The notes under the pieces: generated by a model
Databases searched by the model: none
What the model saw: only the letters and a program-made list of their open reading frames with translations
Told to the model about the DNA's origin: nothing
From: Hyphomicrobium_A sp963722495
GTDB lineage: Bacteria > Pseudomonadota > Alphaproteobacteria > Rhizobiales > Hyphomicrobiaceae
Assembly (NCBI GenBank): GCA_963722495.1
Contig: CAVRND010000014.1
Location: 1-64,000, forward strand
DNA: 64,000 nt
Direction: 5' to 3'
In this document: positions 49,480-58,264 of the stretch, in pieces
Layout: every line of letters begins with the position of its first letter
Numbering within the stretch: the stretch's first letter is position 1
Translations under genes and position numbers: made by a program

Positions 49480-51126
49480 AGCCTGGGCCAGCTCGCCGTT
49501 CAGCGCCTTGTCGATCAGCGCGCGCGTCTCCGGCACGCCATACAGCTGGATGAAGCTGCCAAAGCGCGGCCCCTTCTCTTCGCCGAGGAGCACTTCATAA
49601 ATCGCATTGAACCAGGCGTTCGATACGCCCGGCCGTTCCGGCGTCGCGCCCTTGGCGTTTAAATCCTGATAGCGCGGTACGGAACGCCCGACGTCGTAGA
49701 TGAGCCCCTGCAGGTCCTCGGCCGAGGCACCAGGCGCGGCATCGCGCAGGGCATCCGACAAGGCGCGCAGCGCGGCCGTCTCGACCTCGTCGGCCCGGCG
49801 ATACTTTTTGCGCGGCTTTACGAAGTCCGTGTAGTAGCGCACCGCGTAGCCAGCGAGCTGGTCGAGCAACGAATGCGTCTCGGGGCTGACGCCCTTCACG
49901 TGTCGGCGGATGAAGCCCCACAGCACGTCCTTGTCGTCGGCATTCGACGCGGCAACGAGGTTGAGCAGTAGCGCGAACGTGAGCGGCATGTCGGCGGTCG
50001 GCGGATTGCCGCCATGCACATGCCAGACCGCATTGTCGAGCTGGGACTTGCCGTCCTGGCGCGGATAGGCGGCGAGTAGCTGCAGGTACTCATCGACCGC
50101 GCGCGGGATGACGTCGAAGTACAGCCGCTTCGCCGACTTCGGCTTCTGGAACATGAACAGCGACAGGCTCTCCGGCGTCGCATAGCGCAGCCACTCGTCG
50201 ATCGTCAGCCCGTTGCCCTTCGACTTGGAGATCTTCTCACCCTTGTCGTCGAGGAACAGCTCGTAGTTGAAGCCCTCGGGAGGTGTTCCGCCGAGCGCCT
50301 TGCAGATGCGTGAGGAGAGCGTGACGGATTCGATGAGGTCCTTGCCCGCCATTTCATAGTCGACGCCGAGTGCGGTCCAGCGCAACGCCCAATCGGCCTT
50401 CCATTGGCACTTCACGGCGCCGCCGGTGACCGATGTCTCGACCTTCTTGCCGGTGTCCGGATCGACGTAGACGATCGTGCCCTTCTTGGGGTGGCGTTCG
50501 ACCATGGGGACTTGCAGAACGCGCCCCGAGGTCGGCGACACGGGAAGAAAGGGCGAATAGGTCGCGCGCCGCTCCGGCCCCAGCGTCGGCAGGATGATAT
50601 CCATCACCTTGTCGTACGCCTTGAGCATCTGCAGCAGCGTCTCGTCGAAGCGGCCGGACTTGTACGCCTCCGTCGCCGACATGAACTCGTAGGAGAATCC
50701 GAAGCGGTCTAGGAAGTCGCGCAGCATCGCATTGTTGTGGTGCGCAAAGCTCTCGTATTTGCCGAATGGATCGGGCACCGCGGTCAGCGGCTTGTTGAGC
50801 GCCGCGTGCAGCATTTCCTGATTGGGAACGTTGGAGGGCACCTTGCGCAGCCCATCCATGTCGTCGGAGAAACAGATGAGGCGTGTCCTCCAGCGCCCCT
50901 CGGTCAGCAGCTCGAACGCGTGGCGCACCATGCTGGTGCGAGACACTTCGCCAAAAGTGCCGATGTGCGGCAGGCCGGACGGCCCGTAGCCCGTCTCGAA
51001 AATCACCGTCTTCTCGGCGCCGCCCTTCAGCTTGTCGAGCCGCGCGATGAGGCGGCGTGCCTCCTCGAAGGGCCAGGATCTGGCTTCGGAAAGGACGGAC
51101 GGAACGGCAGCGTCGGACGATGGCAT
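49474..51126 (-). CDS. lysS: Lysine–tRNA ligase, class I
   Basis: Intact 550 residues. This is the archaeal-type class I enzyme, with HIGH motif GLPHIGTFGE (HIG at about 54–56) and KMSKS motif EKISKSKGNG. The zinc-finger-like insert reads TVPMVERHPKKGTIVYVD-type sequence without evident Cys pairs. It charges tRNA-Lys. Alphaproteobacteria commonly have this form in place of the class II LysS, so it is expected. ATG 51126 (MPSSDAAVPSVLSEARSWPF) is used; the frame extends upstream but without a good start. Confidence 0.95.
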   Translation of the reverse strand: MPSSDAAVPSVLSEARSWPFEEARRLIARLDKLKGGAEKTVIFETGYGPSGLPHIGTFGEVSRTSMVRHAFELLTEGRWRTRLICFSDDMDGLRKVPSNVPNQEMLHAALNKPLTAVPDPFGKYESFAHHNNAMLRDFLDRFGFSYEFMSATEAYKSGRFDETLLQMLKAYDKVMDIILPTLGPERRATYSPFLPVSPTSGRVLQVPMVERHPKKGTIVYVDPDTGKKVETSVTGGAVKCQWKADWALRWTALGVDYEMAGKDLIESVTLSSRICKALGGTPPEGFNYELFLDDKGEKISKSKGNGLTIDEWLRYATPESLSLFMFQKPKSAKRLYFDVIPRAVDEYLQLLAAYPRQDGKSQLDNAVWHVHGGNPPTADMPLTFALLLNLVAASNADDKDVLWGFIRRHVKGVSPETHSLLDQLAGYAVRYYTDFVKPRKKYRRADEVETAALRALSDALRDAAPGASAEDLQGLIYDVGRSVPRYQDLNAKGATPERPGVSNAWFNAIYEVLLGEEKGPRFGSFIQLYGVPETRALIDKALNGELAQAA

Positions 51127-51282
51127 AGAGCGGCAGCTTCTGGGGTTGGGCCGGAAAGGCCGGGTGTGGAATGGCGGCGCGGGGAACCCTATGTTCCGGC
51201 CGGCGTCTACGTCAACGCCGTTGCGGGCAGGCGACGCCAATGACGCGGTCGCACAAGGGCCGAGCTAGGGAGACAAGTTAAG

Positions 51283-51714
51283 GTGCTAGCCGAAAACAAG
51301 ACTAAGGCGCAGCTCACGCCACAGGAAGCGCTCATCTACGCCATGGTGACCGTAGCCGCAGCCGACCGGAAGATCACCGAGCACGAGCTCGGCCGCATCA
51401 ACTCCATGGTGCGCGAGCTGCCCGCCTTTCGCGGCATCGAGGATACCTGGCTGAGCAACGAGGCGCAGAGTTGCGGCAAGGTGCTCGCCAAACCCGATGG
51501 GGTCGCAACGGCCGTAAGCATGATCGTCGAAGCGCTTCCGCCAAGTCTGCGCGAGACCGCCTACGCACTTGCGGCCGAGGTCGCGGCCAGTGACCTCGTC
51601 GTCAAGGACGACGAGCGCAATTTTCTCTCGTTGCTCGGCGAGGGGCTGCGGCTCGATCCACTCATCCGCGCAGCCTTGGAGCGAACTGCGCACGCACGTC
51701 ATCGGGAGATGTGA
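51283..51714 (+). CDS. TerB-family protein
   Basis: Intact 143 residues, all-helical. The duplicated acidic metal-binding pattern of TerB is seen in AAADRKITEHELGRINSMVR and AASDLVVKDDERNFLSLLGE. Start is GTG 51283 with AGGGAG upstream. No terC/terD or other tellurite genes are near. Lone TerB proteins are common and their role is unclear. Confidence 0.85.
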   Translation: MLAENKTKAQLTPQEALIYAMVTVAAADRKITEHELGRINSMVRELPAFRGIEDTWLSNEAQSCGKVLAKPDGVATAVSMIVEALPPSLRETAYALAAEVAASDLVVKDDERNFLSLLGEGLRLDPLIRAALERTAHARHREM

Positions 51715-51887
51715 AACACTCCCGGTCCTGCAACCTGCAGAGCGCGAGGAATTTTGGGACAGCTTGATGATTGCTGCGCCGCACTGAACACCGCTAATCG
51801 ACCAAGTGAATAAACTGAAGCGAATTCGTAACTCATTCTTTATGTGACTCTGTGATCGAATAGCCTCCAGCGAACGCCGTCCGTCTG

Positions 51888-54080
51888 ATGCGGACGCTGC
51901 GCGAAAAGGCGATCTCTTTCATGCACGGGCGCGAAAATTTTATCGAGCCGGAGCACGCGCCGCACACGCCCATCGCACTGTTCGATGAGCACGGAAAACT
52001 GCACGGCTGGTCCCCCACCTTCTCGGATGATTGCGCGCAATCATCGACCGAGTTCCGCCACCGCGTGGTCGGCGATTTCTGGCCGGAGTTCGACGCCGAT
52101 CGCTGGGCAGAGACTTGGCGCAAGACGCAAACCAACGGATCGGCAACTGTAGTGAACGTGCTGGCCCGCAACAAGCAAAGCGATGTCAGCGAAATGGTCG
52201 AGCTCGAGATCGGCCGCTTCGTCGTGAAAGACATTTCGCTCGTTAAGATCGAGGTGCGTCGTGCAGCAGCGCGGCGCATGCGAGTGTTGCAACAGGAAAT
52301 CCTCGAGACGATGGCCAACGGCGTGCCGCTGAACGGCATCATGGATACCTTGTGCCGGCGGGTTGAAGCGTTGGCGCCGTCGGTGACTTGCTCTGTGGTC
52401 GCCATCAATCGCCAGCAGCAGATCTGCCACATCGCCAGCCCGAGCCTTCCGTTGCACTACTCCAAGGCCATCGACGGAACGCTCATCGGACCCATGGTGG
52501 GTTCGTGCGGCACCGCCGCCTTTCGCGGCGAGCCGGTCGAGGTGACCGACATCGCCACCGATCCGCTATGGCAGGATTATAAGCACCTCGCGCTGCCGTT
52601 GGGTCTGCGCGCTTGCTGGTCCAGCCCCATCAAGTCCGCCGACGGGCGCGTGATCGGGGCCTTCGGGTTCTATTACCCGCGCCCGCGCGGCCCGAACTCG
52701 CTAGAGCGCCAGGTCGTCGCGACATGCGTCGATCTTTGCGCCATCGCACTGGAGCATGAGGAGACGCGATCGCGGGCGTACGAGCAGGCGTTCACCGACC
52801 CGCTGACGCGTCTGGCCAACCGCGCGCGCCTGCAACAGCGCGTCAGCGAGACCATGGCCATCGTGTCCGAAACCGGCCAGCGCGTCGCCGTGCAGTATAT
52901 CGGCCTTGATCGCTTCCAGGCCGTCAACGAGATGCTCGGCTATGCGACGGGTGATGAGCTGCTGCGCGTCGTCGCCGCGCGGCTGCAAAGCGTCGTTAAG
53001 GACCACGATGCAGTGGCACGCATCGGCGGCGATGAGTTTGCCGTCATTCAGGTCGGCGATTTCAAGGACGAAGACGTCGCCACACGCGCGCGACGGATCA
53101 TCAGCCTCATCGGGCAACCGTTCCTCGCCTGCGGTCAGCGACTGGAACTCGGTGCCAGCGTCGGCATCTCCATAGGGCCGGACGACGGCAATACTGCCGA
53201 CGAGCTGATTCAGGATGCCGCGCTTGCGATGCGCCGGGTGAAGGAGCTGGGGCGCGGCAACTACATGTTCTACCAGAAGGAGCTCAACGCGCGCATGCAG
53301 GCGCGTCGCCGCGCCGAGGCCGAGCTGCGCGAAGCGATCGCCAACGAGCAATTCGAGCTGCATTTCCAGCCGATATTCGACCTGCAGCACTTCGGCATCG
53401 AGGGTGCGGAAGCGCTGCTGCGCTGGCACCATCCCGAGCGCGGCTTGGTCGCGCCTTCAGAGTTCATCCCGCTCGCCGAGCAGTGCGGGGTTATCGACCA
53501 GCTCGGTGCTTGGGTGATCCGCAACGCCTGCCTTGCCGCTGCGCAATGGCCCGGTAACATCGGCGTGGCGGTCAACCTGTCACCGCTGCAGTTCGCCAAC
53601 TCGGACCTCGTACGGACCGTCGCCTCTGCCCTGGCCGAAGCTCACCTCGACGCAAGCCGCCTCGAGCTGGAGATTACCGAGTCCGTCCTGTTGCACGACA
53701 GTGCGGTCAACATCGCCGTTCTGGATGAGTTGAGCGATCTCGGTGTGTCGATCGCGCTCGACGATTTCGGGACCGGGTACTCTTCGCTCAGCTATCTGCA
53801 CCGTTTCTCCTTCGATCGCATCAAGATCGATCATTCGTTCGTGGCCGACATTACGCGCAACGAGGGGTCGCTGAAAATCGTGCGGGCGATCGTCATGCTG
53901 GCGCACAGCCTGGGTCTCAAGGTCACGGCCGAGGGCGTCGAGACCGACGAGCAGCTCGCCGCCGTGCGCGGCGAAGGGTGCAACGCTGTGCAGGGTTTCT
54001 ATACCGGCGAGCCGGCGCCCGTCGAAGCGTTCGTCGAGCGGCTGGGAATTCCCGCCGGGCAGCGGGTCTCGGCCGCCTGA
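51888..54080 (+). CDS. GAF–GGDEF–EAL cyclic-di-GMP signalling protein
   Basis: Intact 730 residues, cytoplasmic. An N-terminal PAS-like stretch (FIEPEHAPHTPIALFDEHGK) is followed by a GAF domain (about 150–300; DGTLIGPMVGSCGTAAFRGE), a GGDEF domain with intact signature RIGGDEFAV (about 379–387) and an EAL domain with EGAEALLRW (about 504), NLSPLQF, ITESVLL, DDFGTGYSSL and KIDHSFV. Both catalytic sites look competent, so it could make and degrade c-di-GMP depending on the GAF ligand. No membrane helix. It is monocistronic. Confidence 0.93.
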   Translation: MRTLREKAISFMHGRENFIEPEHAPHTPIALFDEHGKLHGWSPTFSDDCAQSSTEFRHRVVGDFWPEFDADRWAETWRKTQTNGSATVVNVLARNKQSDVSEMVELEIGRFVVKDISLVKIEVRRAAARRMRVLQQEILETMANGVPLNGIMDTLCRRVEALAPSVTCSVVAINRQQQICHIASPSLPLHYSKAIDGTLIGPMVGSCGTAAFRGEPVEVTDIATDPLWQDYKHLALPLGLRACWSSPIKSADGRVIGAFGFYYPRPRGPNSLERQVVATCVDLCAIALEHEETRSRAYEQAFTDPLTRLANRARLQQRVSETMAIVSETGQRVAVQYIGLDRFQAVNEMLGYATGDELLRVVAARLQSVVKDHDAVARIGGDEFAVIQVGDFKDEDVATRARRIISLIGQPFLACGQRLELGASVGISIGPDDGNTADELIQDAALAMRRVKELGRGNYMFYQKELNARMQARRRAEAELREAIANEQFELHFQPIFDLQHFGIEGAEALLRWHHPERGLVAPSEFIPLAEQCGVIDQLGAWVIRNACLAAAQWPGNIGVAVNLSPLQFANSDLVRTVASALAEAHLDASRLELEITESVLLHDSAVNIAVLDELSDLGVSIALDDFGTGYSSLSYLHRFSFDRIKIDHSFVADITRNEGSLKIVRAIVMLAHSLGLKVTAEGVETDEQLAAVRGEGCNAVQGFYTGEPAPVEAFVERLGIPAGQRVSAA

Positions 54081-54197
54081 GCTGCCGCAAAACCCCTCGC
54101 ACTTTTGCCACCCCAAGGTTACAATGTACCAATTCGCCCGTCACCGACGGCGGACAAAAAACGATGGGCCCAGGGTGGCCCGCTCTGGGAGAAAACC

Positions 54198-54749
54198 ATG
54201 AAGCTACCGATCACCGCTCTGCTGCTGTCTGCTGCATTCCTTCCGTTCGCCGGGGGCGCACAAGCGGCTAGCCTCACCTCGGGCAAGAAGCTGGAGGTTC
54301 GTGTCGACGAGGCAAAGGTCGAGGAAGAGAAGAAGGCGCTGTGGGCCCAGTTCGGTGGCTGGTGCGCGATTGCCGAATGGCATCCCGCCGTGAAGACCTG
54401 CGAGGATTCGAAGGAAGGCGACGTCGAGTATCGCACCCTGACGCTGCAGGACGGCGGCAAGATCAAAGAGAAGCTGCTGGAAAAATCGGGTGCCAGCTAC
54501 CGCTACGAGATCATCGAGAGCCCGCTGCCGGTGAAGAACTACGAAGCCCAGTTCACCGTGACGCCGGACGACGATGACCTCGACGAGGTCAACATTGTGT
54601 GGGCCGCCACTTACGATGCCGCTGACGGCAAGGAAGACGCCGACGCCCGTAAGACCATCGACGGTATCTTCAAGGACGGCATCGAAAGCATCAAGGGTAA
54701 GCTCGGCGACAAGGTCGTCGACAAGAAAAAGAAGAAGGACAACGACTGA
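54198..54749 (+). CDS. SRPBCC/Bet v1-like exported protein
   Basis: Intact 183 residues. Signal peptide MKLPITALLLSAAFLPFAGG cleaved near AQA. The domain starts WAQFGGWCAIAEWHPAVKTC, the usual opening of polyketide cyclase/SRPBCC proteins, and continues with ESPLPVKNYEAQFTVTP. The C-terminus is Lys-rich (DKVVDKKKKKDND). GGGAG lies 6 bases before ATG 54198. It would bind a hydrophobic ligand in the periplasm; the ligand is unknown. Confidence 0.83.
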   Translation: MKLPITALLLSAAFLPFAGGAQAASLTSGKKLEVRVDEAKVEEEKKALWAQFGGWCAIAEWHPAVKTCEDSKEGDVEYRTLTLQDGGKIKEKLLEKSGASYRYEIIESPLPVKNYEAQFTVTPDDDDLDEVNIVWAATYDAADGKEDADARKTIDGIFKDGIESIKGKLGDKVVDKKKKKDND

Positions 54750-54766
54750 GCCGTCGTTTCCTGCAG

Positions 54767-55411
54767 CTAGCCGACGCCGGTCGCAAACGCGGCGATGGCG
54801 TCGGCAGCCGCGGCAAGGTTGGCGGAGCGCGTGAAGCCGCTGCCGCCGCGCGGGCCGAGGTCGTGGTCGCCGTCGCCCGCCCATACGATGTCGATCTTCG
54901 GCGACAGCTGATAGCCGTCGACCTCCGCGCGTCCGCCGAACGGATCGCGCTCGCCCTGCACGATCAACGCCGGACAGGTCAGCTGCTCGAGGTGCGCCGT
55001 GCGCAGGTTCTCCGGTTTGCCCGGCGGATGAAACGGATAACCGAGGCACACCAGCCCGTCGATGAGCCCCGCCGAGAACAACTCATCGGCGGCGAGACTG
55101 GCGACGCGGCCGCCCATCGACTTGCCGCCCACGATCAGCTTCTGCTTGCCGGCCCCCTGTGCCCGCAACTCCTCGATAGCGCGTCGATATTCGGGCACGA
55201 GCGTTTCGGCGCGCGGGGGCGGCCGCCGCTTTCCGCCGTCCCGGCGCGCCGCCATATAATCGAACTCGAATCGAGATACCTGCAGTCCACGCTCGGTGAG
55301 CAGGTGCGCCATTTTTTCCAGGAATGGACTTGTCATCGCTGCCCCGGCGCCGTGCGCCAAGAGGATATGCACCGGCGCATGTACCGGGCCGGTGGTGAGA
55401 AATTGCGTCAC
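54767..55411 (-). CDS. Alpha/beta hydrolase, KANL3/Tex30-like
   Basis: Intact 214 residues. LLAHGAGAAMTSPFLEKMAH is the oxyanion region, LIVGGKSMGGRVASLAADEL the nucleophile elbow (Ser in GKSMGG), ALIVQGERDPFGGRAEV the acid turn with Asp, and AGDGDHDLGPR the His. There is no signal peptide. The family is conserved but without a defined substrate. It converges with the SRPBCC gene. Confidence 0.88.
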   Translation of the reverse strand: MTQFLTTGPVHAPVHILLAHGAGAAMTSPFLEKMAHLLTERGLQVSRFEFDYMAARRDGGKRRPPPRAETLVPEYRRAIEELRAQGAGKQKLIVGGKSMGGRVASLAADELFSAGLIDGLVCLGYPFHPPGKPENLRTAHLEQLTCPALIVQGERDPFGGRAEVDGYQLSPKIDIVWAGDGDHDLGPRGGSGFTRSANLAAAADAIAAFATGVG

Positions 55412-55518
55412 GGACCAAGGACCTTTGCGGATGCGGCTGTTAACTTCGCAGATGCAACCTGAGGTCGCTTTTTGGCCGCACGAAGTTAGTATGGCCTGAA
55501 CATTGCTATGGGGGAGCT

Positions 55519-56643
55519 ATGCAACGCACCCGTATTCTTAGCCTCATTGGATCGCTTTTGGCGATCTCGCAGGCCGCCACCGCCGCTGACCCACAGCAGA
55601 TCGCGGACCCCGCGGTCAAGGTTCCTGCGCCGATCGTAGCAAAGCGCCAGCCCGCCGCCCCGACCGCCGTCGTTCCGGCGCCTGCGCCGCAGCAGAAGGC
55701 TGCCGCACCCGGCGCCAAGGACAAAAAGGGCGCAGAGAAAAAAGCGGCGGACAAAAAGGAAAAAGACAAGAAGCCAAAGGTGTTGGCGAGGACGCTGTTC
55801 GGCAAAGCCGAGACGGCAGCCGCGCTCGCACCGCGCGCCCTTGGCTGGTACTCCAAAGGCTGCCTTTCAGGCGGCGTGCATCTCGCAGATACGGGCCCCG
55901 ACTGGCAGACGATGCGGCTGTCCCGCAATCGCGCCTGGGGGCATCCCAAGCTGATCAAGCTGCTGAAGCGGCTTGCCTCCGAGTCCAAGCAAGACGGCTG
56001 GACGGGCCTCCTCGTGGGTGACATCTCGCAGCCGCGCGGCGGTCCGATGCTCACCGGACACGCCAGCCATCAGGTTGGCCTCGACGCCGACATCTGGCTG
56101 ACGCCGATGCCCAACCGCGTGCTGTCGCGCAAGGAGCGCGAGGAGATCCAGGCGACGACCATGCTCGACAAGACGAGCCTCGCGGTCGACCCGAAGGTGT
56201 TCACGCCGGCGCACGTTGCCATCATCAAGCGTGCAGCGTCTTATCCGCAGGTCGAGCGCATCTTCGTCAATCCGGCGATCAAGAAAGCGCTATGTCAGGC
56301 GGCCGGCAAGGACCGCGCCTGGCTCGGCAAGGTGCGCCCGATCTGGGGGCACAACTATCACTTCCACATCCGCATCGGCTGCCCCAATGGCGGCTGCCAG
56401 ACGCAACCGCCGGTCTCCGGAGACGACGGCTGCGGCAAGGAAGTGACCGATTGGCTGAAGACGATCGAGGCTTCGTTGAAGAAGCCCCAGCCCAAGCCCG
56501 GCGAGAAGATCATACCGGACAGCGAGCGCCGGCAGGTCACGATGGATCAGCTCCCGCCCGAGTGTAAAATCGTGCTCAACGGCCCCGGCGCCAAGCCCGA
56601 CATGAGCGACGAGGTGGCGACCACGGGTGCCCCCAAGAAGTAA
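55519..56643 (+). CDS. mepA: Penicillin-insensitive murein endopeptidase
   Basis: Intact 374 residues, periplasmic. Signal peptide MQRTRILSLIGSLLAISQAA, then a Lys/Ala/Pro-rich linker (to about residue 92), then the M74 LAS-type metallopeptidase domain with zinc ligands in GHASHQVGLDADIWL (His, Asp) and GHNYHFHIRIGCP (His). It cleaves D-Ala–meso-DAP cross-links in peptidoglycan. GGGGGAG lies 5 bases before ATG 55519. The long basic linker is longer than in enterics and may reach through the wall. Confidence 0.92.
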   Translation: MQRTRILSLIGSLLAISQAATAADPQQIADPAVKVPAPIVAKRQPAAPTAVVPAPAPQQKAAAPGAKDKKGAEKKAADKKEKDKKPKVLARTLFGKAETAAALAPRALGWYSKGCLSGGVHLADTGPDWQTMRLSRNRAWGHPKLIKLLKRLASESKQDGWTGLLVGDISQPRGGPMLTGHASHQVGLDADIWLTPMPNRVLSRKEREEIQATTMLDKTSLAVDPKVFTPAHVAIIKRAASYPQVERIFVNPAIKKALCQAAGKDRAWLGKVRPIWGHNYHFHIRIGCPNGGCQTQPPVSGDDGCGKEVTDWLKTIEASLKKPQPKPGEKIIPDSERRQVTMDQLPPECKIVLNGPGAKPDMSDEVATTGAPKK

Positions 56644-56833
56644 TCGCTTTAACCGCAGCGACCCCGGTCTCCATCGGACGCGCTACGCCGGTGCCGCTGA
56701 GACCGCGGCCCCCGGGGTTTGATGGTGATCGGTCCTGATATAGTCTCCTCCACACCGACCCGGCAGGGCCGTCAGGCTCATGTAATTGTGATGTTGTCCG
56801 GGTAGTTGAGTGTGACGTTTGAGGGGGCTCGCG

Positions 56834-57739
56834 ATGGACGTTGCAGCGATGGCGCAGTCGGCGGTTCCGGTGCCGGCGCCAACTTCCAGTCCGGCCGCAA
56901 GTCCGGCTCCTGCCGCCGATCCCGATCGCACCGTCTACGCCGCCGGCGGCGGTCGCAAATTTGCGTTCTCGTTCGTTTTTCTGATCCTGTTGCCGTTCTT
57001 CATCAGCCTGCCGCCGATGCTGTTCTGGCGCCTGTCGCAGGGCCATTGGCAAGGCACGCCCGGCCTCATCGTGCTGGCCGTCGCCTTCACCTTCATCATG
57101 TTCCTATTGCTCATCGAGCTGATGCACTCGCTGATGGCGCGCATCGAGCTTGGCAAGACTTCGGTGAAGATGACGCTGCCTTCCGGGCGCGGGCCGACGC
57201 CCATCGTCCGCTATCGCAGCCACGACATCCCTTACGATCAAATCAAGGCGGTGGAGACGCGGCGCGAGATCTACGGCGGCTCCGTGGCCCCGGTGTTGCT
57301 GCAGGGCGCGCGGCTGATTCTCAAGGACGATAGCGCCGTGAAACTCGGCTACGTCAGCGAAGCCAACAGCGACCCCTGCTTCCCGTACCCTGAGATTGCG
57401 CAGAAGATCGCCGAGCGCGCCGGGCTGACGGTGCAGCATCGCGGCAACGTGCGCCGCTCGCTGCAGAAGAAGTACCTCGGATTGAAGCGTGGCCTGCTGA
57501 CTCCCGGCGATGGGAATGTCGAGGAGGCCGAGATCGACGCGCTCAACAAGAGCCACCGCCGCTGGGTGATGCGGCTCATCAGCCTGCTCGTCGGCCTCGT
57601 CGTCGTCGGTATCGCGCTCGACATCGTCTTCCCGCCGAGCAGCGGCCTGCCGCCGGCCCTCACCAGTCTCAAGAAGCTGGTGATGCCGGGCACCACGGCA
57701 ACGACGACTCCTGCCGCGAAGCCGGCTGCCAAGAAATGA
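56834..57739 (+). CDS. Hypothetical membrane protein
   Basis: Intact 301 residues. An Ala/Pro-rich N-terminal tail, two membrane helices (AFSFVFLILLPFFISLPPML; GLIVLAVAFTFIMFLLLIEL), a cytoplasmic β-rich domain (IVRYRSHDIPYDQIKAVETR; APVLLQGARLILKDDSAVKL) and a third helix (VMRLISLLVGLVVVGIALDI), ending Lys/Ala-rich. The middle part resembles a PH-like domain, which is inference. GAGGGG precedes ATG 56834. The first CTAG-ended palindrome starts 6 bases after its stop. Confidence 0.72.
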   Translation: MDVAAMAQSAVPVPAPTSSPAASPAPAADPDRTVYAAGGGRKFAFSFVFLILLPFFISLPPMLFWRLSQGHWQGTPGLIVLAVAFTFIMFLLLIELMHSLMARIELGKTSVKMTLPSGRGPTPIVRYRSHDIPYDQIKAVETRREIYGGSVAPVLLQGARLILKDDSAVKLGYVSEANSDPCFPYPEIAQKIAERAGLTVQHRGNVRRSLQKKYLGLKRGLLTPGDGNVEEAEIDALNKSHRRWVMRLISLLVGLVVVGIALDIVFPPSSGLPPALTSLKKLVMPGTTATTTPAAKPAAKK

Positions 57740-57745
57740 CGGCTG

Positions 57746-57823
57746 CTAGTGTCCCGATTCCGAAGTTCGCCGGAGTTCGCGGCTGGTATCGGGAGCGAAC
57801 TTCGGAATCATAAGGGACACTAG
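57746..57823. repeat. Palindromic repeat unit A (78 bp, CTAGTGT…ACACTAG)
   Basis: The left arm (57746–57770: CTAGTGTCCC then GATTCCGAAGTTCGC) pairs with the right arm (57795–57823: GCGAACTTCGGAATC then GGGACACTAG) with a small bulge; the loop is about 24 bases. Its ends match the neighbouring unit B. It lies 6 bases after a stop codon. This is the form of a dispersed palindromic (REP/MITE-like) element; it may also act as a transcription terminator. Confidence 0.75.
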
Positions 57824-57836
57824 AAACATAGGCTTT

Positions 57837-57913
57837 CTAGTGTGATTTCAGATCGAGAAATTCGCTCCGGACCTGGCCGCTGAAAGATACGAATTTCTCG
57901 ATCATCACACTAG
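57837..57913. repeat. Palindromic repeat unit B (77 bp, CTAGTGT…ACACTAG)
   Basis: The left arm (57837–57864: CTAGTGTGAT, then GATCGAGAAATTCG) pairs with the right arm (57890–57913: CGAATTTCTCGAT then ATCACACTAG) around a 25-base loop. It shares CTAGTGT ends and a TTCGC…CCGGA inner motif with unit A but differs elsewhere, so both belong to one family. Its right CTAG supplies the TAG stop of the minus-strand gene ending at 57910. Confidence 0.75.
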
Positions 57914-58224
57914 TTGACGTGCACCTTGAGCTGCGCGCGGCGGCGGCCGAAATAGCCGCAGACGATGGCGAGGCCGCCGAAGAGGATCGACATCGGGGCG
58001 TTGAGCACGCTCAGCAGCACCGGGTTCCACACCCACGGAAACGTCATGGTCTCGATGTTGGCGCGCGTCGCAACCAGCGACGCGGGTGCCAGCTCTGCCC
58101 AGTGACCGATGACGCTGTGCGCCGTGAATTGCCCGGTGCCGTTGAGGGCGGGCGTGGCGTCGGCGACGAGCGCGACGATGGCGATCAGCGCAAACAGGCT
58201 GGCTAGAAAGCGCAGGCTGGCCAC
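57910..58224 (-). CDS. Small hypothetical membrane protein
   Basis: Intact 104 residues with two membrane helices (LRFLASLFALIAIVALVADA and VLLSVLNAPMSILFGGLAIV) around a periplasmic loop (FTAHSVIGHWAELAPASLVA). The tail GRRRAQLKVHVN is cytoplasmic and its stop codon is the end of repeat unit B. I believe similar small proteins are common in Hyphomicrobiales; no function is known. It lies about 40 bases downstream of mutA on the same strand. Confidence 0.72.
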   Translation of the reverse strand: MASLRFLASLFALIAIVALVADATPALNGTGQFTAHSVIGHWAELAPASLVATRANIETMTFPWVWNPVLLSVLNAPMSILFGGLAIVCGYFGRRRAQLKVHVN

Positions 58225-58264
58225 GGGCGTTCCTCCGTTCAGGCGTCAACGCACGACTAGAAGT

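Noticed and set aside
51283..51714. Tellurite resistance operon
   Set aside because: Only a lone TerB-family gene is present, without terC, terD or terZ.
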